DNA of 49,292 nucleotides. It comes from Nitrospira japonica (GTDB lineage Bacteria > Nitrospirota > Thermodesulfovibrionia > Thermodesulfovibrionales > SM23-35). Of this stretch, positions 28,709-36,761 are shown in pieces; the stretch's first letter is position 1; each line of letters starts with the position of its first letter. Under the pieces are notes generated by a model. The model had not been told where the DNA came from. It made no database searches and saw only the letters and a list, made by a program, of their open reading frames with translations. Made by a program: the position numbers and the translations under genes. The DNA lies in the NCBI GenBank assembly GCA_020725385.1, contig DYFC01000016.1, positions 1 through 49,292 on the forward strand, read 5' to 3'.

Positions 28709-31700
28709 ATTGCTCCCTTGAATAGACCTCAACCCTATCTCCACCTTTTGTAAACGCCCTCGCCAGAGCTTTTTCAGCGCATAAAATAAATTCTTCCGTG
28801 GATTGACCATCCAGAAAAGTCAGCCCTATGCTTGCGGTTATGTGTCCTTTGGGCTGTGAATTCTCAAATATGAAAGGATAGTTCTTAATTATTGCATTAA
28901 ACCTGTTACTCATTGAGAGTGCAGCGGATACAACTGTGTTAGGCAAAATAATAGCAAAGGAATCACCGCCGTATCTTACAACAACATCCGAGCCCCTGAT
29001 ATTCTTACGTATCAACTCCGCAACTTTCTTTAAAGTAATATTTGCATAATATTCACCATATTGTTTGCTGTATTGACTGAATCCGTCAAGATCAAGAAGA
29101 AGTAGATTCAACGGAATTTTATATCTTGTCGAACGTTCAACTTCCTGTGCAAGTCTTATTTGAAAATACCTGTGGCTGAATACTCCTGTAAGTTCATCAA
29201 TCAATCCTGCTCTTTTCGGATAAAGTATTTCGAGTTCTTTAATGTGTCCCACAAGTTCTTTAATATTAAAGGAATATTTTTGTACTATTCTTTCAATTTT
29301 TCCTACATAAGCAATTCTGTCTTCAACAGAAATGTCTTTTTCCGTAAGTATAAATATTGGTATGTCTTTAGTAGAAGGATGCTCTTTGATTTCTTTGATA
29401 ACGTCATATCCGATCATATCCGGCAATTTAAAATCAAGCAGTATTACCGCGGGTCTTAATGCTGATGCGAGTTCAATCCCTCTTCTTCCTGTTGTAGCTG
29501 TATATATAAGAAATCCCTGTTGTTCAAAAGGGTCTTTTAAAGATTTTGTGACTTTATCATCCGATTCTATAATCAAAACAGAAACCGGAAGAACTTTTTT
29601 ACCTTTAGAAATTGTTATTTCTTCAAGTTTTGATATTAAAGCTTCTCTTTCAAGAGGTTTAAGAAGATAATCGGTGGCACCGAGCGCAAAAGCTAGTTCT
29701 TTATTATCAACTATTGAATGAATTATTACCGGTATCTCGGAAGTTGTACGGTTGCTTTTTAAAGCCTGCAATACTTCCCACCCGTCTTTTTTGGGCAATA
29801 ACACGTCAAGGGTAATCGCAAATGGCTTTAAATCCTGTGCTTTTTCAAGAGCTTCATCTCCGTTAAAAGCATGAGCAACTTTATAACCAGCCTGTGTGAG
29901 ATTGAGGGTAAGGAGTTCGGCTGTGGATAAATCATCTTCGACTACAAGAATAAGAGGAGCTTCTTCTTTTGCCCACGGAGTATTAAGGATAATCGCCTCA
30001 TTTTTGATTTTTTCTGATTCAGCAGGCAAAGGCGTAGTCATTGGAATAGAGAAAGTAAAAGTGCTTCCTTCTCCGAGATTGCTCTCAACAGATATATTTC
30101 CTCCATGTAACTCGACGAGTTTTTTCGTTAAGGCAAGTCCGAGACCAACACCACCATATTTTTTTGAGAGTGTTGATGTCGCCTGTTCAAATTCATTAAA
30201 TATCTTCTCTATATCCTCAGGGCTAATACCTATGCCTGTGTCCTGAACCGAGAATTTTATGCTTTGAAATCCTGAACCATTTCCTGAATAATCTGTACCC
30301 ATCCTACCTTCACCGGAAACATCCACTTTGACCAACCCGCCTTCTGGTGTGAATTTAATTGCATTTGACAGCAGATTGTAGAGAATTTGTTTCAATTTAA
30401 CACGGTCGGCTGTTATCAGATTTACACCTTCCCCTACCGAAACCATTACTTCAATAAACTTAGCTTCAGCAAGTGGCTTCATGACATTTATTATTTCGTT
30501 CATGAGATCATCAACAGGCATGGTCTCGTAAACCATTTCGTATTTCCCTGCTTCAATTTTCGCAATATCAAGTATATTATTTACTAATTCCAAAAGATGT
30601 TTGCCGGAGTTATGTATATTCTTAAGATAACGTTCCTGATGTTCTGTAAGGTCACCAAAGGTTCTATCGAGCAAAACTTCAGAGAATCCGAGAATTGAAT
30701 TTAAAGGAGTCCTTAATTCATGACTCATATTTGAAATAAATCTTCCTTTAAGCTGGTTTGCATACTCAAGGTCTTTGTTTATTCTTTCCAGTTCTCCTGT
30801 TCTTTCAAGTACTTTTTTCTCAAACTCCTCTTTAATACATTCGATAGATTTTTCTTTTTCTAAAATGGTTTCTTTTAATTCTTCTTCGTTTTTTAAACTA
30901 TGTATAACAAATAACCAGTCGAATTTTCCCCCGTTTTCTTTTTTTAAAGCAGCAGCATTTATTTTTACAGGAATTTCCCCTCCGCCTGAAATAAGTAATC
31001 CCGAGTCGAATTCTTTAATAATATTACCTGATGAAAGCTTATTAAAAATCTGTTCCCAGTAATTCGCTTTCATGAGTGATTGAATAGATTTGCCGAGTAA
31101 ATAATTTTTTGAGTAACCAAGAATTTTCTCGACTATCTCGCTTGTTGCATAAATCTTTCCTGATGAATCTGTTAAAAGAACAATATCAAAAGAGTTTTCT
31201 AAAAATAGAATTTCTTTATTCTTGAGTTCTTCTAATTTTTCTTGAATATTAAGTTTGTCTATAAATATAGACAAAAGGCCGGCAATGAGCTTAATAGATG
31301 TCTTTTGCCGGTCCGAATATTGACGGGGTTTAAAATCATCGAGATATAATATGCCCACAGTATTTCCTCTGAGAACAATAGGACATGCGAGCAAAGAACG
31401 TATTTTTTCACTTATTAACGATGGATTATTTTTTGTATATTCTGTTTTTGTTGTATCCGATATAGCAATTATTTCTTTTGTTTTTATTATAGTATCCGCA
31501 AGGCCTCCCTGTATGATTCCTCCGGATGTACTTTCAATAAATCTTTTACTCAAACCTTTGCTCGCGATAAGGTTTAAACCATTGTCTTTTAGTAGAACAA
31601 TACTTCCGGCAGGAGTGTCTGTTATTTCAATTGCCCTATCAAGAATGAAGTTAAAAAAATCACTTAAAGGAGGAAAGATTCCAATTTTTTCTGTAATGTT

Positions 31701-32069
31701 GAAAAAAATTTTTTGATTTTCTATAGTCTTAAAAACTTCAAGATTTGCTCTTTTCTGTTTTTCAATAATTTCCCATAAAAGACGCGCTCCTGTGCCTTCG
31801 ATTACTTCTATTTTATATGATGAAGTTTTTCTTATCTCATTGCTAATTTCAAAATTGCCTGTGACATTAATTACAATTTCAGGAGCAGCATTGCAAAGTG
31901 TTTGAATATCTTCAAAAACAGGTATATTCCATTTTTTAGCAAGAATTGAACCCGGAGAATCTATTTTCTTGTCGTAAACACCGATTAATTCGGTATTTGT
32001 ATCTCCCTTAAGTAATGAAATTAATGCGCTTGCTCCAATATTTCCACCGGCTATAGCGACTCTAAGCAT
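28680..32069 (-). CDS. Rossmann-fused hybrid histidine kinase with two receivers and a degenerate GGDEF domain
   Basis: The domain order in this 1129-residue cytoplasmic protein is as follows. A nucleotide-binding Rossmann domain (about 1-105) starts RVAIAGGNIGASAL and is followed by a GAF domain (about 130-275) and a PAS domain (about 285-395). Then come HisKA with His450 (NMSHELRTPLNS), an ATPase domain with LLSNAIKFT, DTGIGIS and GVGLGLAL, receiver 1 with Asp755 (LDVLLPKKDG) and receiver 2 with Asp879 (LLDFKLPDMIGYD). A GGDEF-type domain at about 955-1115 is last. Its signature reads GGDSF (1034-1038), so diguanylate cyclase activity is doubtful. The gene overlaps the upstream HD-GYP regulator by 8 bases and the downstream ogt by 29. 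The Rossmann domain suggests sensing of a dinucleotide. Confidence 0.94.
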   Translation of the reverse strand: MLRVAIAGGNIGASALISLLKGDTNTELIGVYDKKIDSPGSILAKKWNIPVFEDIQTLCNAAPEIVINVTGNFEISNEIRKTSSYKIEVIEGTGARLLWEIIEKQKRANLEVFKTIENQKIFFNITEKIGIFPPLSDFFNFILDRAIEITDTPAGSIVLLKDNGLNLIASKGLSKRFIESTSGGIIQGGLADTIIKTKEIIAISDTTKTEYTKNNPSLISEKIRSLLACPIVLRGNTVGILYLDDFKPRQYSDRQKTSIKLIAGLLSIFIDKLNIQEKLEELKNKEILFLENSFDIVLLTDSSGKIYATSEIVEKILGYSKNYLLGKSIQSLMKANYWEQIFNKLSSGNIIKEFDSGLLISGGGEIPVKINAAALKKENGGKFDWLFVIHSLKNEEELKETILEKEKSIECIKEEFEKKVLERTGELERINKDLEYANQLKGRFISNMSHELRTPLNSILGFSEVLLDRTFGDLTEHQERYLKNIHNSGKHLLELVNNILDIAKIEAGKYEMVYETMPVDDLMNEIINVMKPLAEAKFIEVMVSVGEGVNLITADRVKLKQILYNLLSNAIKFTPEGGLVKVDVSGEGRMGTDYSGNGSGFQSIKFSVQDTGIGISPEDIEKIFNEFEQATSTLSKKYGGVGLGLALTKKLVELHGGNISVESNLGEGSTFTFSIPMTTPLPAESEKIKNEAIILNTPWAKEEAPLILVVEDDLSTAELLTLNLTQAGYKVAHAFNGDEALEKAQDLKPFAITLDVLLPKKDGWEVLQALKSNRTTSEIPVIIHSIVDNKELAFALGATDYLLKPLEREALISKLEEITISKGKKVLPVSVLIIESDDKVTKSLKDPFEQQGFLIYTATTGRRGIELASALRPAVILLDFKLPDMIGYDVIKEIKEHPSTKDIPIFILTEKDISVEDRIAYVGKIERIVQKYSFNIKELVGHIKELEILYPKRAGLIDELTGVFSHRYFQIRLAQEVERSTRYKIPLNLLLLDLDGFSQYSKQYGEYYANITLKKVAELIRKNIRGSDVVVRYGGDSFAIILPNTVVSAALSMSNRFNAIIKNYPFIFENSQPKGHITASIGLTFLDGQSTEEFILCAEKALARAFTKGGDRVEVYSREQYEEEEVEQY

Positions 32070-33066
32070 CTATTTTAAAGCCTTTATTGATTAATGAGCC
32101 AATCATTTCCATAAAATAATTGAGCAGTTCAGAATCCCATTGTCCATCATATTGCTCGGATTTCATAGTCTTGATAGTCTCGCTAACAGACCTCCTGTTA
32201 CGATACGGCCTTACCGAAACCATTGCGTCAAATGAATCTACTATAGCAAGTATTCTTGCCATAAGAGGAATATCTTCGCCGGCCAGTCCATCTGGAAATC
32301 CCATCCCATCCCATCTTTCGTGGTGATGTCTTATAGCAGGAAGTATTCTTCTCATTGAGACTAGAGGTCTGCAAAGATCCTCACCAAGAATAGTATGGGT
32401 TTTTATCATCTCAACTTCTTCTTTTGTTAATGGACCGGGCTTCCTGAGCAGTGATTCGCTTAAACATATTTTGCCTATATCATGTAATATGCCGGCTTTT
32501 TTCATTTCCTGCCTGTCTGTTTCCGGAAGACCGAGATAGGCTACAAATTCTGCTGCAAGTTTGCTAACCCTCGTGGAATGTCCTTTGGTATATGGATCCC
32601 TTGCTTCCATCGCTACAGCAAGTGTCATTATTATATTTTCAGAATGGTCAAGATCATCATTAAGTGATTTCACTTTCAGCAAGGACTTTATTTTTAAGAT
32701 GAGTTCTACTGTATCAAAAGGTTTTGATATAAAATCATCAGCTCCTGATTCTAATCCTTTCAATTTACTATTCTTATCAGTGAGAGCTGTTAGAAGTATA
32801 ACCGGGAAAAAACGCTTTCCAGAGATATTTTTTAGTTTACTGCATAATTCAAAACCATCTATTTCTGGCATCATTACATCGAGGACAGCAACATCTATTG
32901 GATAGGTTTGGAATTTATTAATTGCTTCACGGCCGCCAAGAGCAGTATAAACTTTAAATCCTTCCTTGATAAAAACAGCTTCCATAAGTTCAAGGTTAGA
33001 CTTATGGTCATCTACGACCAGAATAGAGGGCTTTTCTTTTTCTATAAGACTAGTAAAAGGTCCCAT
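32062..33066 (-). CDS. Response regulator with HD-GYP phosphodiesterase-type output
   Basis: This 334-residue RpfG-like protein has a receiver domain with Asp63 in VLDVMMPEIDG and Lys115 in SKPFD. An HD-GYP domain follows (about 140-325) with His195-Asp196 in HDIGK and the HHHERWDG metal region. The GYP triad is changed to GFP at 256-258 (DGMGFPDGL). HD-GYP enzymes hydrolyse cyclic di-GMP, and the metal ligands are retained, so activity is plausible. It overlaps the hybrid kinase gene by 8 bases and is likely its partner. No Shine-Dalgarno is seen before the ATG. Confidence 0.94.
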   Translation of the reverse strand: MGPFTSLIEKEKPSILVVDDHKSNLELMEAVFIKEGFKVYTALGGREAINKFQTYPIDVAVLDVMMPEIDGFELCSKLKNISGKRFFPVILLTALTDKNSKLKGLESGADDFISKPFDTVELILKIKSLLKVKSLNDDLDHSENIIMTLAVAMEARDPYTKGHSTRVSKLAAEFVAYLGLPETDRQEMKKAGILHDIGKICLSESLLRKPGPLTKEEVEMIKTHTILGEDLCRPLVSMRRILPAIRHHHERWDGMGFPDGLAGEDIPLMARILAIVDSFDAMVSVRPYRNRRSVSETIKTMKSEQYDGQWDSELLNYFMEMIGSLINKGFKIDA

Positions 33067-33073
33067 TACAAAA

Positions 33074-33103
33074 ATTAAACCATTAGGGAAACAAATTTGT
33101 CAA
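33074..33103 (-). promoter_or_regulatory. Probable sigma-70 promoter of the HD-GYP/kinase/ogt operon
   Basis: On the minus strand TTGACA (33098-33103) and TTTAAT (33074-33079) are 18 bases apart. The expected start site falls at or within a base or two of the ATG at 33066, so the message may be leaderless, which agrees with the lack of a ribosome site. Confidence 0.55.
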
Positions 33104-33152
33104 GAAAAATTATTTATTAATAGTATGTTACAAAGGAAAGTTAACCTTTTTC

Positions 33153-33374
33153 TTAATATTGCAGGAGATGAAGTCCGGCATAATAACAACAGCATTCATT
33201 ATCAAGATCATTTATAAAAGACCTTTCAATTCCATCAGAAAATAGTACTCTTACAATACATATGCCACCGGGAAGTGTGGAATGTTTTTCTTCGATAACC
33301 TTTCCATTGCCCCATGATTCATAATGGATATGTTTCACAGAATCGCCGAGTTTTAAATAGAGTCGCGGTTTCAT
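33153..33374 (-). CDS. Small DUF3553-like protein
   Basis: The 73-residue protein looks like a DUF3553 / SH3-like barrel domain: YLKLGDSVKHIHYESWGNG, then IVRVLFSDGIERSF, ending in a Cys cluster CCCYYAG. Similar modules are found in nucleic-acid-associated proteins, but the function here is unknown. The start overlaps the tonB-like stop by four bases (ATGA), so it is translated with that gene. The triple cysteine could bind a metal or be redox-active. The family name comes from memory of the motif and is moderately sure. Confidence 0.7.
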   Translation of the reverse strand: MKPRLYLKLGDSVKHIHYESWGNGKVIEEKHSTLPGGICIVRVLFSDGIERSFINDLDNECCCYYAGLHLLQY

Positions 33375-34414
33375 AAATTATATATAATAGTATAAACGAA
33401 ATGACCGTTTATAGTATATGATTCCATGCCCCAAGACTCGGGCAATGGCCAAAAAGGTGAAGCATCCTTTAAAGCTTTCAAGGCAGCGTCATCGAGGTCT
33501 TTATAACCAGAGGTTCTTACGAGTTCTATTGAACCGAGTTTTCCATTTTTATTTATTGTAAAACGTATAATTAAATCTCCGGAAATTCCCCTTGCAGCAG
33601 CGCCTGGCGGATAAATCCATATATGTTCGATACGTTCTTTTAATTTCAAATTATAAAGGAGAAATTTTAAATCTGATACATCAAAAGACAGACCTTTTTG
33701 AGGAGTAAAAGTTCTTGCATCTTTAAGAGCTTCTCTGAGACTGAATGGCTGTTCTTTTTTCAAATCATTTAGTGGAATGTTTTCATTTTTATTTTTGCTA
33801 TTACTTTCATCTTTGCGTTTTGCTATATCACCAAGTATTCCTTTATCAAAGAGTTTTTCTTTAATCGATGGTAGTGGTTTAACCGGAACATGACTTTCTG
33901 TTTTCTGTTGTTCTTGTTTTTCGGCTCTGGGATGAGGAAATTCTTCCTGTTTTTTTACAACCTTTTTTTCATTTTTTTCAGGGGAAATCAAGAAAGGCAT
34001 AACAGGTGCTTTTTGTTCGGGTTTCTTTTCAACAGGTGCTTGTTCTACAGCTAATGATTCCCTGAAGGAATTTTTCTTTTCTGTTGATTCGGGTAATGGT
34101 TGAACAGGTACCGTTGGATTTATATTTTCTGAAGGTTTTGAATGAACTTCAGGTTGAACAGGCACATAAATTTTTGGTTGCACAGAACTTTGAGGAATTG
34201 TATAAGGTTGAGAATTAGAAGGTGGTAAAAATTTTTCAATTGGTTTTGAAGAAGATATAATAGGTTTTGTCTCCTCCGGTGTTATAAGACTTGCGATTAA
34301 ACTTTTCCCTGATTTAATAGTTTTATTCGGAACCAATAAAAAAGAAATACTGAATAGAAATAATAAAACTATATGAAATAAAGATGATAATATCAGTGAT
34401 TGTTTTAAGTTCAC
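33371..34414 (-). CDS. TonB-family energy transducer
   Basis: This 347-residue protein has the TonB layout. There is an N-terminal membrane anchor at about 7-28, a long Pro/Lys/Glu-rich periplasmic stretch (about 45-225), and a C-terminal TonB domain. The last contains IEHIWIYPPGAAARGISG, LIIRFTINKNGKLGSIELV, and DLDDAALKALKDASPFWPLP. TonB couples the proton-motive force, via ExbB/ExbD, to outer-membrane transporters. No exbBD is in the window. It overlaps the upstream flavoprotein and the downstream small gene by four bases each, which is an unusual operon for a TonB. Confidence 0.9.
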   Translation of the reverse strand: MNLKQSLILSSLFHIVLLFLFSISFLLVPNKTIKSGKSLIASLITPEETKPIISSSKPIEKFLPPSNSQPYTIPQSSVQPKIYVPVQPEVHSKPSENINPTVPVQPLPESTEKKNSFRESLAVEQAPVEKKPEQKAPVMPFLISPEKNEKKVVKKQEEFPHPRAEKQEQQKTESHVPVKPLPSIKEKLFDKGILGDIAKRKDESNSKNKNENIPLNDLKKEQPFSLREALKDARTFTPQKGLSFDVSDLKFLLYNLKLKERIEHIWIYPPGAAARGISGDLIIRFTINKNGKLGSIELVRTSGYKDLDDAALKALKDASPFWPLPESWGMESYTINGHFVYTIIYNL

Positions 34415-35502
34415 TTTAATAAGTTCCCTATTAGTTTTATATAGTCCATCAGGCTTCCCTTACTACTTTCTTTTGCCAGCCACAAACGAAGAGAGGCATC
34501 CTGTATTTCAGCTCTTCTATGTATTGAAACAAGCCTTTCGGTTGATTCATCATTCTTAAGAAAATAATCCCGTAGTTTGCACATCAGCAAGAATCTTTTC
34601 TGAAATCTGGATTTCCATTTCTTTTTATAATTGCTAACCTTATTATCTATTATAGCCCGGGCAGCATATTCTGCGGATTTCATGGCATAATATATACCTT
34701 CATATGTAAGTGGAAGGACATGCCCAGCAGAGTCACCAGCAAAAAGTATTTTATCAATATTGAATAAATCTCCCTGCCATACAGGAATCCTGTAAACTTT
34801 TCTTATGCCATGCTTATTAATTCCGACTCTTTGAATAAATTTATCAAAAAAAGCATGAATCGTTCCCTGAGAAAAAGTGCCTGTGCCGATAGATATTCCA
34901 TTGTTTGCAGGGAATACCCATGAATATGCATTTGGAGCATGTGAGGAGCCAAACCAGAATTCACAATTATCTACAAATATATCACTTATATATTCTGATA
35001 TTGTAAAAAAAGATTTTATTGGTTTTAACCCGAGTATAGTTCTTGTCTTTGAATTAACACCATCTGCTGCAACAATGTATTCTGCCTCAATCTTATATAA
35101 ATTTCTTTCTCCTTCAGCTATAATTTCATATTTGCTTTTACCATGAATATCTTTCAATTCTGCATTTATAATTCTTGCTCCACATTTTTCAGCCTGCTTT
35201 CTGAGAATCCTGTCAAATTCACCCCTTTCAACTATTGCAATGTTATTATCCTTTAAATTTATCTCAAGTCTTTGACCGGAAGGAGAAACAAGAATTATGC
35301 TTTTGGTAGTCTTTTTAATCGCATCATATGGAATTTCGAACTCATCAAAAGAATTAATTGATAATCCGCCTCCACATGGTTTGATATAGTTAAGATTTCT
35401 TTCAAGCACAATAACATCTTTCCCATTTTTTGCAAGGAATCTTGCTGCGGTTGACCCTGCCGGACCTCCGCCGATTATAAGCGTATGCGTTTTAATCGTC
35501 AT
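34411..35502 (-). CDS. Geranylgeranyl-reductase-family flavoprotein
   Basis: The 363-residue protein is a p-hydroxybenzoate-hydroxylase-fold FAD enzyme of the geranylgeranyl reductase family. It has the dinucleotide motif GGGPAGS at residues 11-17, the early KPCGGGLS segment, and the second FAD motif FAGDSAGHVLPLTYEG. Members reduce prenyl chains of chlorophyll, archaeal lipids or menaquinone. A role on a quinone or carrier-lipid prenyl chain is inferred. It is the first gene of a three-gene operon with tonB and a DUF3553-like gene, with ATGA overlaps. Confidence 0.88.
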   Translation of the reverse strand: MTIKTHTLIIGGGPAGSTAARFLAKNGKDVIVLERNLNYIKPCGGGLSINSFDEFEIPYDAIKKTTKSIILVSPSGQRLEINLKDNNIAIVERGEFDRILRKQAEKCGARIINAELKDIHGKSKYEIIAEGERNLYKIEAEYIVAADGVNSKTRTILGLKPIKSFFTISEYISDIFVDNCEFWFGSSHAPNAYSWVFPANNGISIGTGTFSQGTIHAFFDKFIQRVGINKHGIRKVYRIPVWQGDLFNIDKILFAGDSAGHVLPLTYEGIYYAMKSAEYAARAIIDNKVSNYKKKWKSRFQKRFLLMCKLRDYFLKNDESTERLVSIHRRAEIQDASLRLWLAKESSKGSLMDYIKLIGNLLK

Positions 35503-35905
35503 ATGTGATTATCCCTGTAAAAACCCTCTAAATATTATTTTAACCAAAAAATGCAGTTCGTGCTGTAAAACCTCTCAAATACCGGAGACATTAAAATAAA
35601 CTTGCCTTGATGATAGGTGAGAATTCAGCTTGACATTGGTTATGCTTAAAGCTTCGAAATTTGTCATTCTGAATTCGATTCAGAATCTCCAACCGTATTT
35701 TGCGGGTTAAGGATGGCGGGCTTCTAATTCTATATATAATTATATTTTTCATTAAAATCTCCTTTAACAATATAATTGTTCTAACTTCATGTTCTACATG
35801 ATAAGTTTTCGCAAACCTAACGGGTTTTTCGACAGAAAATATATTTGCGAGAAATTCTCAAAATTTTATTGCAAAACATGTTGTTTTTTTGCTATTTTAA
35901 GAACG
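35503..35905. other. 403-bp intergenic region with palindromic repeat and CRISPR leader
   Basis: No gene is seen. The left part contains the palindromic repeat described separately. The 200 bases before the first CRISPR repeat are AT-rich and include T-runs and TATATATAATTATA near 35730. This is as expected for a leader located on the side opposite the truncated last repeat. Confidence 0.6.
35621..35686. repeat. Nested palindromic repeat element
   Basis: ATTCTGAAT (35666-35674) and ATTCAGAAT (35678-35686) form a perfect 9-bp hairpin with loop TCG. A second, outer inverted repeat pairs GAATTCAGCTTGACA (35621-35635) with TGTCATTCTGAATTC (35662-35676), with two mismatches. The inner core resembles REP-like elements of the GTCATTCTGAA type dispersed in many genomes. 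Confidence 0.7.
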
Positions 35906-36450
35906 GATGCAGTAGCGAGCCCTATGACGAGGGAACTGAAACAAAATCTATAGAACAGATGGAACAATTAAGAGTCTGAGATGCAGTAGCGAGCCCTATG
36001 ACGAGGGAACTGAAACTATAATATCCATTAAAATTTCTGAATTAATCTCACGATGCAGTAGCGAGCCCTATGACGAGGGAACTGAAACATATAAAACCTT
36101 TACCTGATGGTTTAACGGATTTAGCGATGCAGTAGCGAGCCCTATGACGAGGGAACTGAAACAACTGAATTGCCTCTAATGTATTTTTAAATTTAAGAGA
36201 TGCAGTAGCGAGCCCTATGACGAGGGAACTGAAACTCTTTTCTTTCTTTTTATATTTATCATAATAAGACGATGCAGTAGCGAGCCCTATGACGAGGGAA
36301 CTGAAACACATCAAATTCTGGTGGTCTCTTTGATTGCTTATTAGGTTGATGCAGTAGCGAGCCCTATGACGAGGGAACTGAAACTCATAAACTGGATTAC
36401 CAGAAATAGTTACTTTAGGATGCAGTAGCGAGCCCTATGACGAGGGAACT
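35906..36450 (+). CRISPR. CRISPR array, 8 repeats and 7 spacers, no cas genes in window
   Basis: A 37-base repeat begins GATGCAGTAGCGAGCC and ends ACTGAAAC. It occurs at 35906, 35980, 36052, 36126, 36199, 36271 and 36348 without change. An eighth copy (36419-36450) is cut to 32 bases and loses the GAAAC end. Spacers are unique and 37, 35, 37, 36, 35, 40 and 34 bases long. CCCT and AGGG inside the repeat can form a short stem, and the 8-base end ACTGAAAC resembles the ATTGAAAC 5' handle of Cas6-processed type I/III crRNAs. Transcription is therefore inferred on the plus strand with the leader on the left. Confidence 0.97.
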
Positions 36451-36454
36451 TCTT

Positions 36455-36656
36455 TAGAGCAGAAGCGCGGAAGAACAGAAGCGCGGAAGTTCGGAAGAGC
36501 AGAAGAACAGAATCTTTTTGAAGCTTTAATGAATGAAGTTTGGCAAGCTTTTATGGAGTTTCTATCGATCTTTGTAATGAGACATCAATGTACTGCTGAC
36601 TTCCGGGCTTCTGAACTCCCGAACTCCCGTTCTGTCGCAAGACCGTCTTACAAAGA
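36455..36656. repeat. Word-iterated inverted repeat beside the CRISPR array
   Basis: 36455-36511 iterates GCAGAAG, GCGCGGAAG and ACAGAAG. 36599-36634 carries complementary words (CTTCCGGGCTTCTG, GAACTCCC, GTTCTG). In addition TCTTTGTAA (36569-36577) and TTACAAAGA (36648-36656) form a perfect 9-bp outer pair around the right arm. The element starts almost exactly where the last CRISPR repeat loses its end. The open frame across it (36529-36753) consists of repeat sequence and is not a credible gene. Confidence 0.65.
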
Positions 36657-36689
36657 TGATGGAGCTGAAATATCTAATGCTTTCCAGAA

Positions 36690-36751
36690 AATAATGCCTG
36701 CAGGATCAACAGATAAATCCTGCAGGCATTATTCATTTTTATTAATTTTTT
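36690..36751 (+). terminator. Strong intrinsic terminator
   Basis: A perfect 17-bp stem (36690-36706 with 36717-36733, core GCCTGCAGG) has a 10-base loop and is followed on the plus strand by CATTTTTATTAATTTTTT. It should end CRISPR-array transcription on the plus strand. On the minus strand it lies 29 bases past the uspA stop and is followed by a short T run, so it may act in both directions. Confidence 0.88.
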
Positions 36752-36761
36752 AACTATATGA

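Noticed and set aside
28709..28810. Longer ogt reading frame
   Set aside because: It lies within the hybrid kinase gene and encodes a non-family, basic N-terminus; 28708 has a ribosome site.
36048..36314. Minus-strand 88-residue frame with a repeated FSSLVIGLATAS segment
   Set aside because: The peptide repeat is just the CRISPR repeat read in one frame, with spacers between.
36529..36753. 74-residue frame after the CRISPR array
   Set aside because: It is composed of the word-iterated element and the terminator hairpin and has no ribosome site or protein-like pattern.
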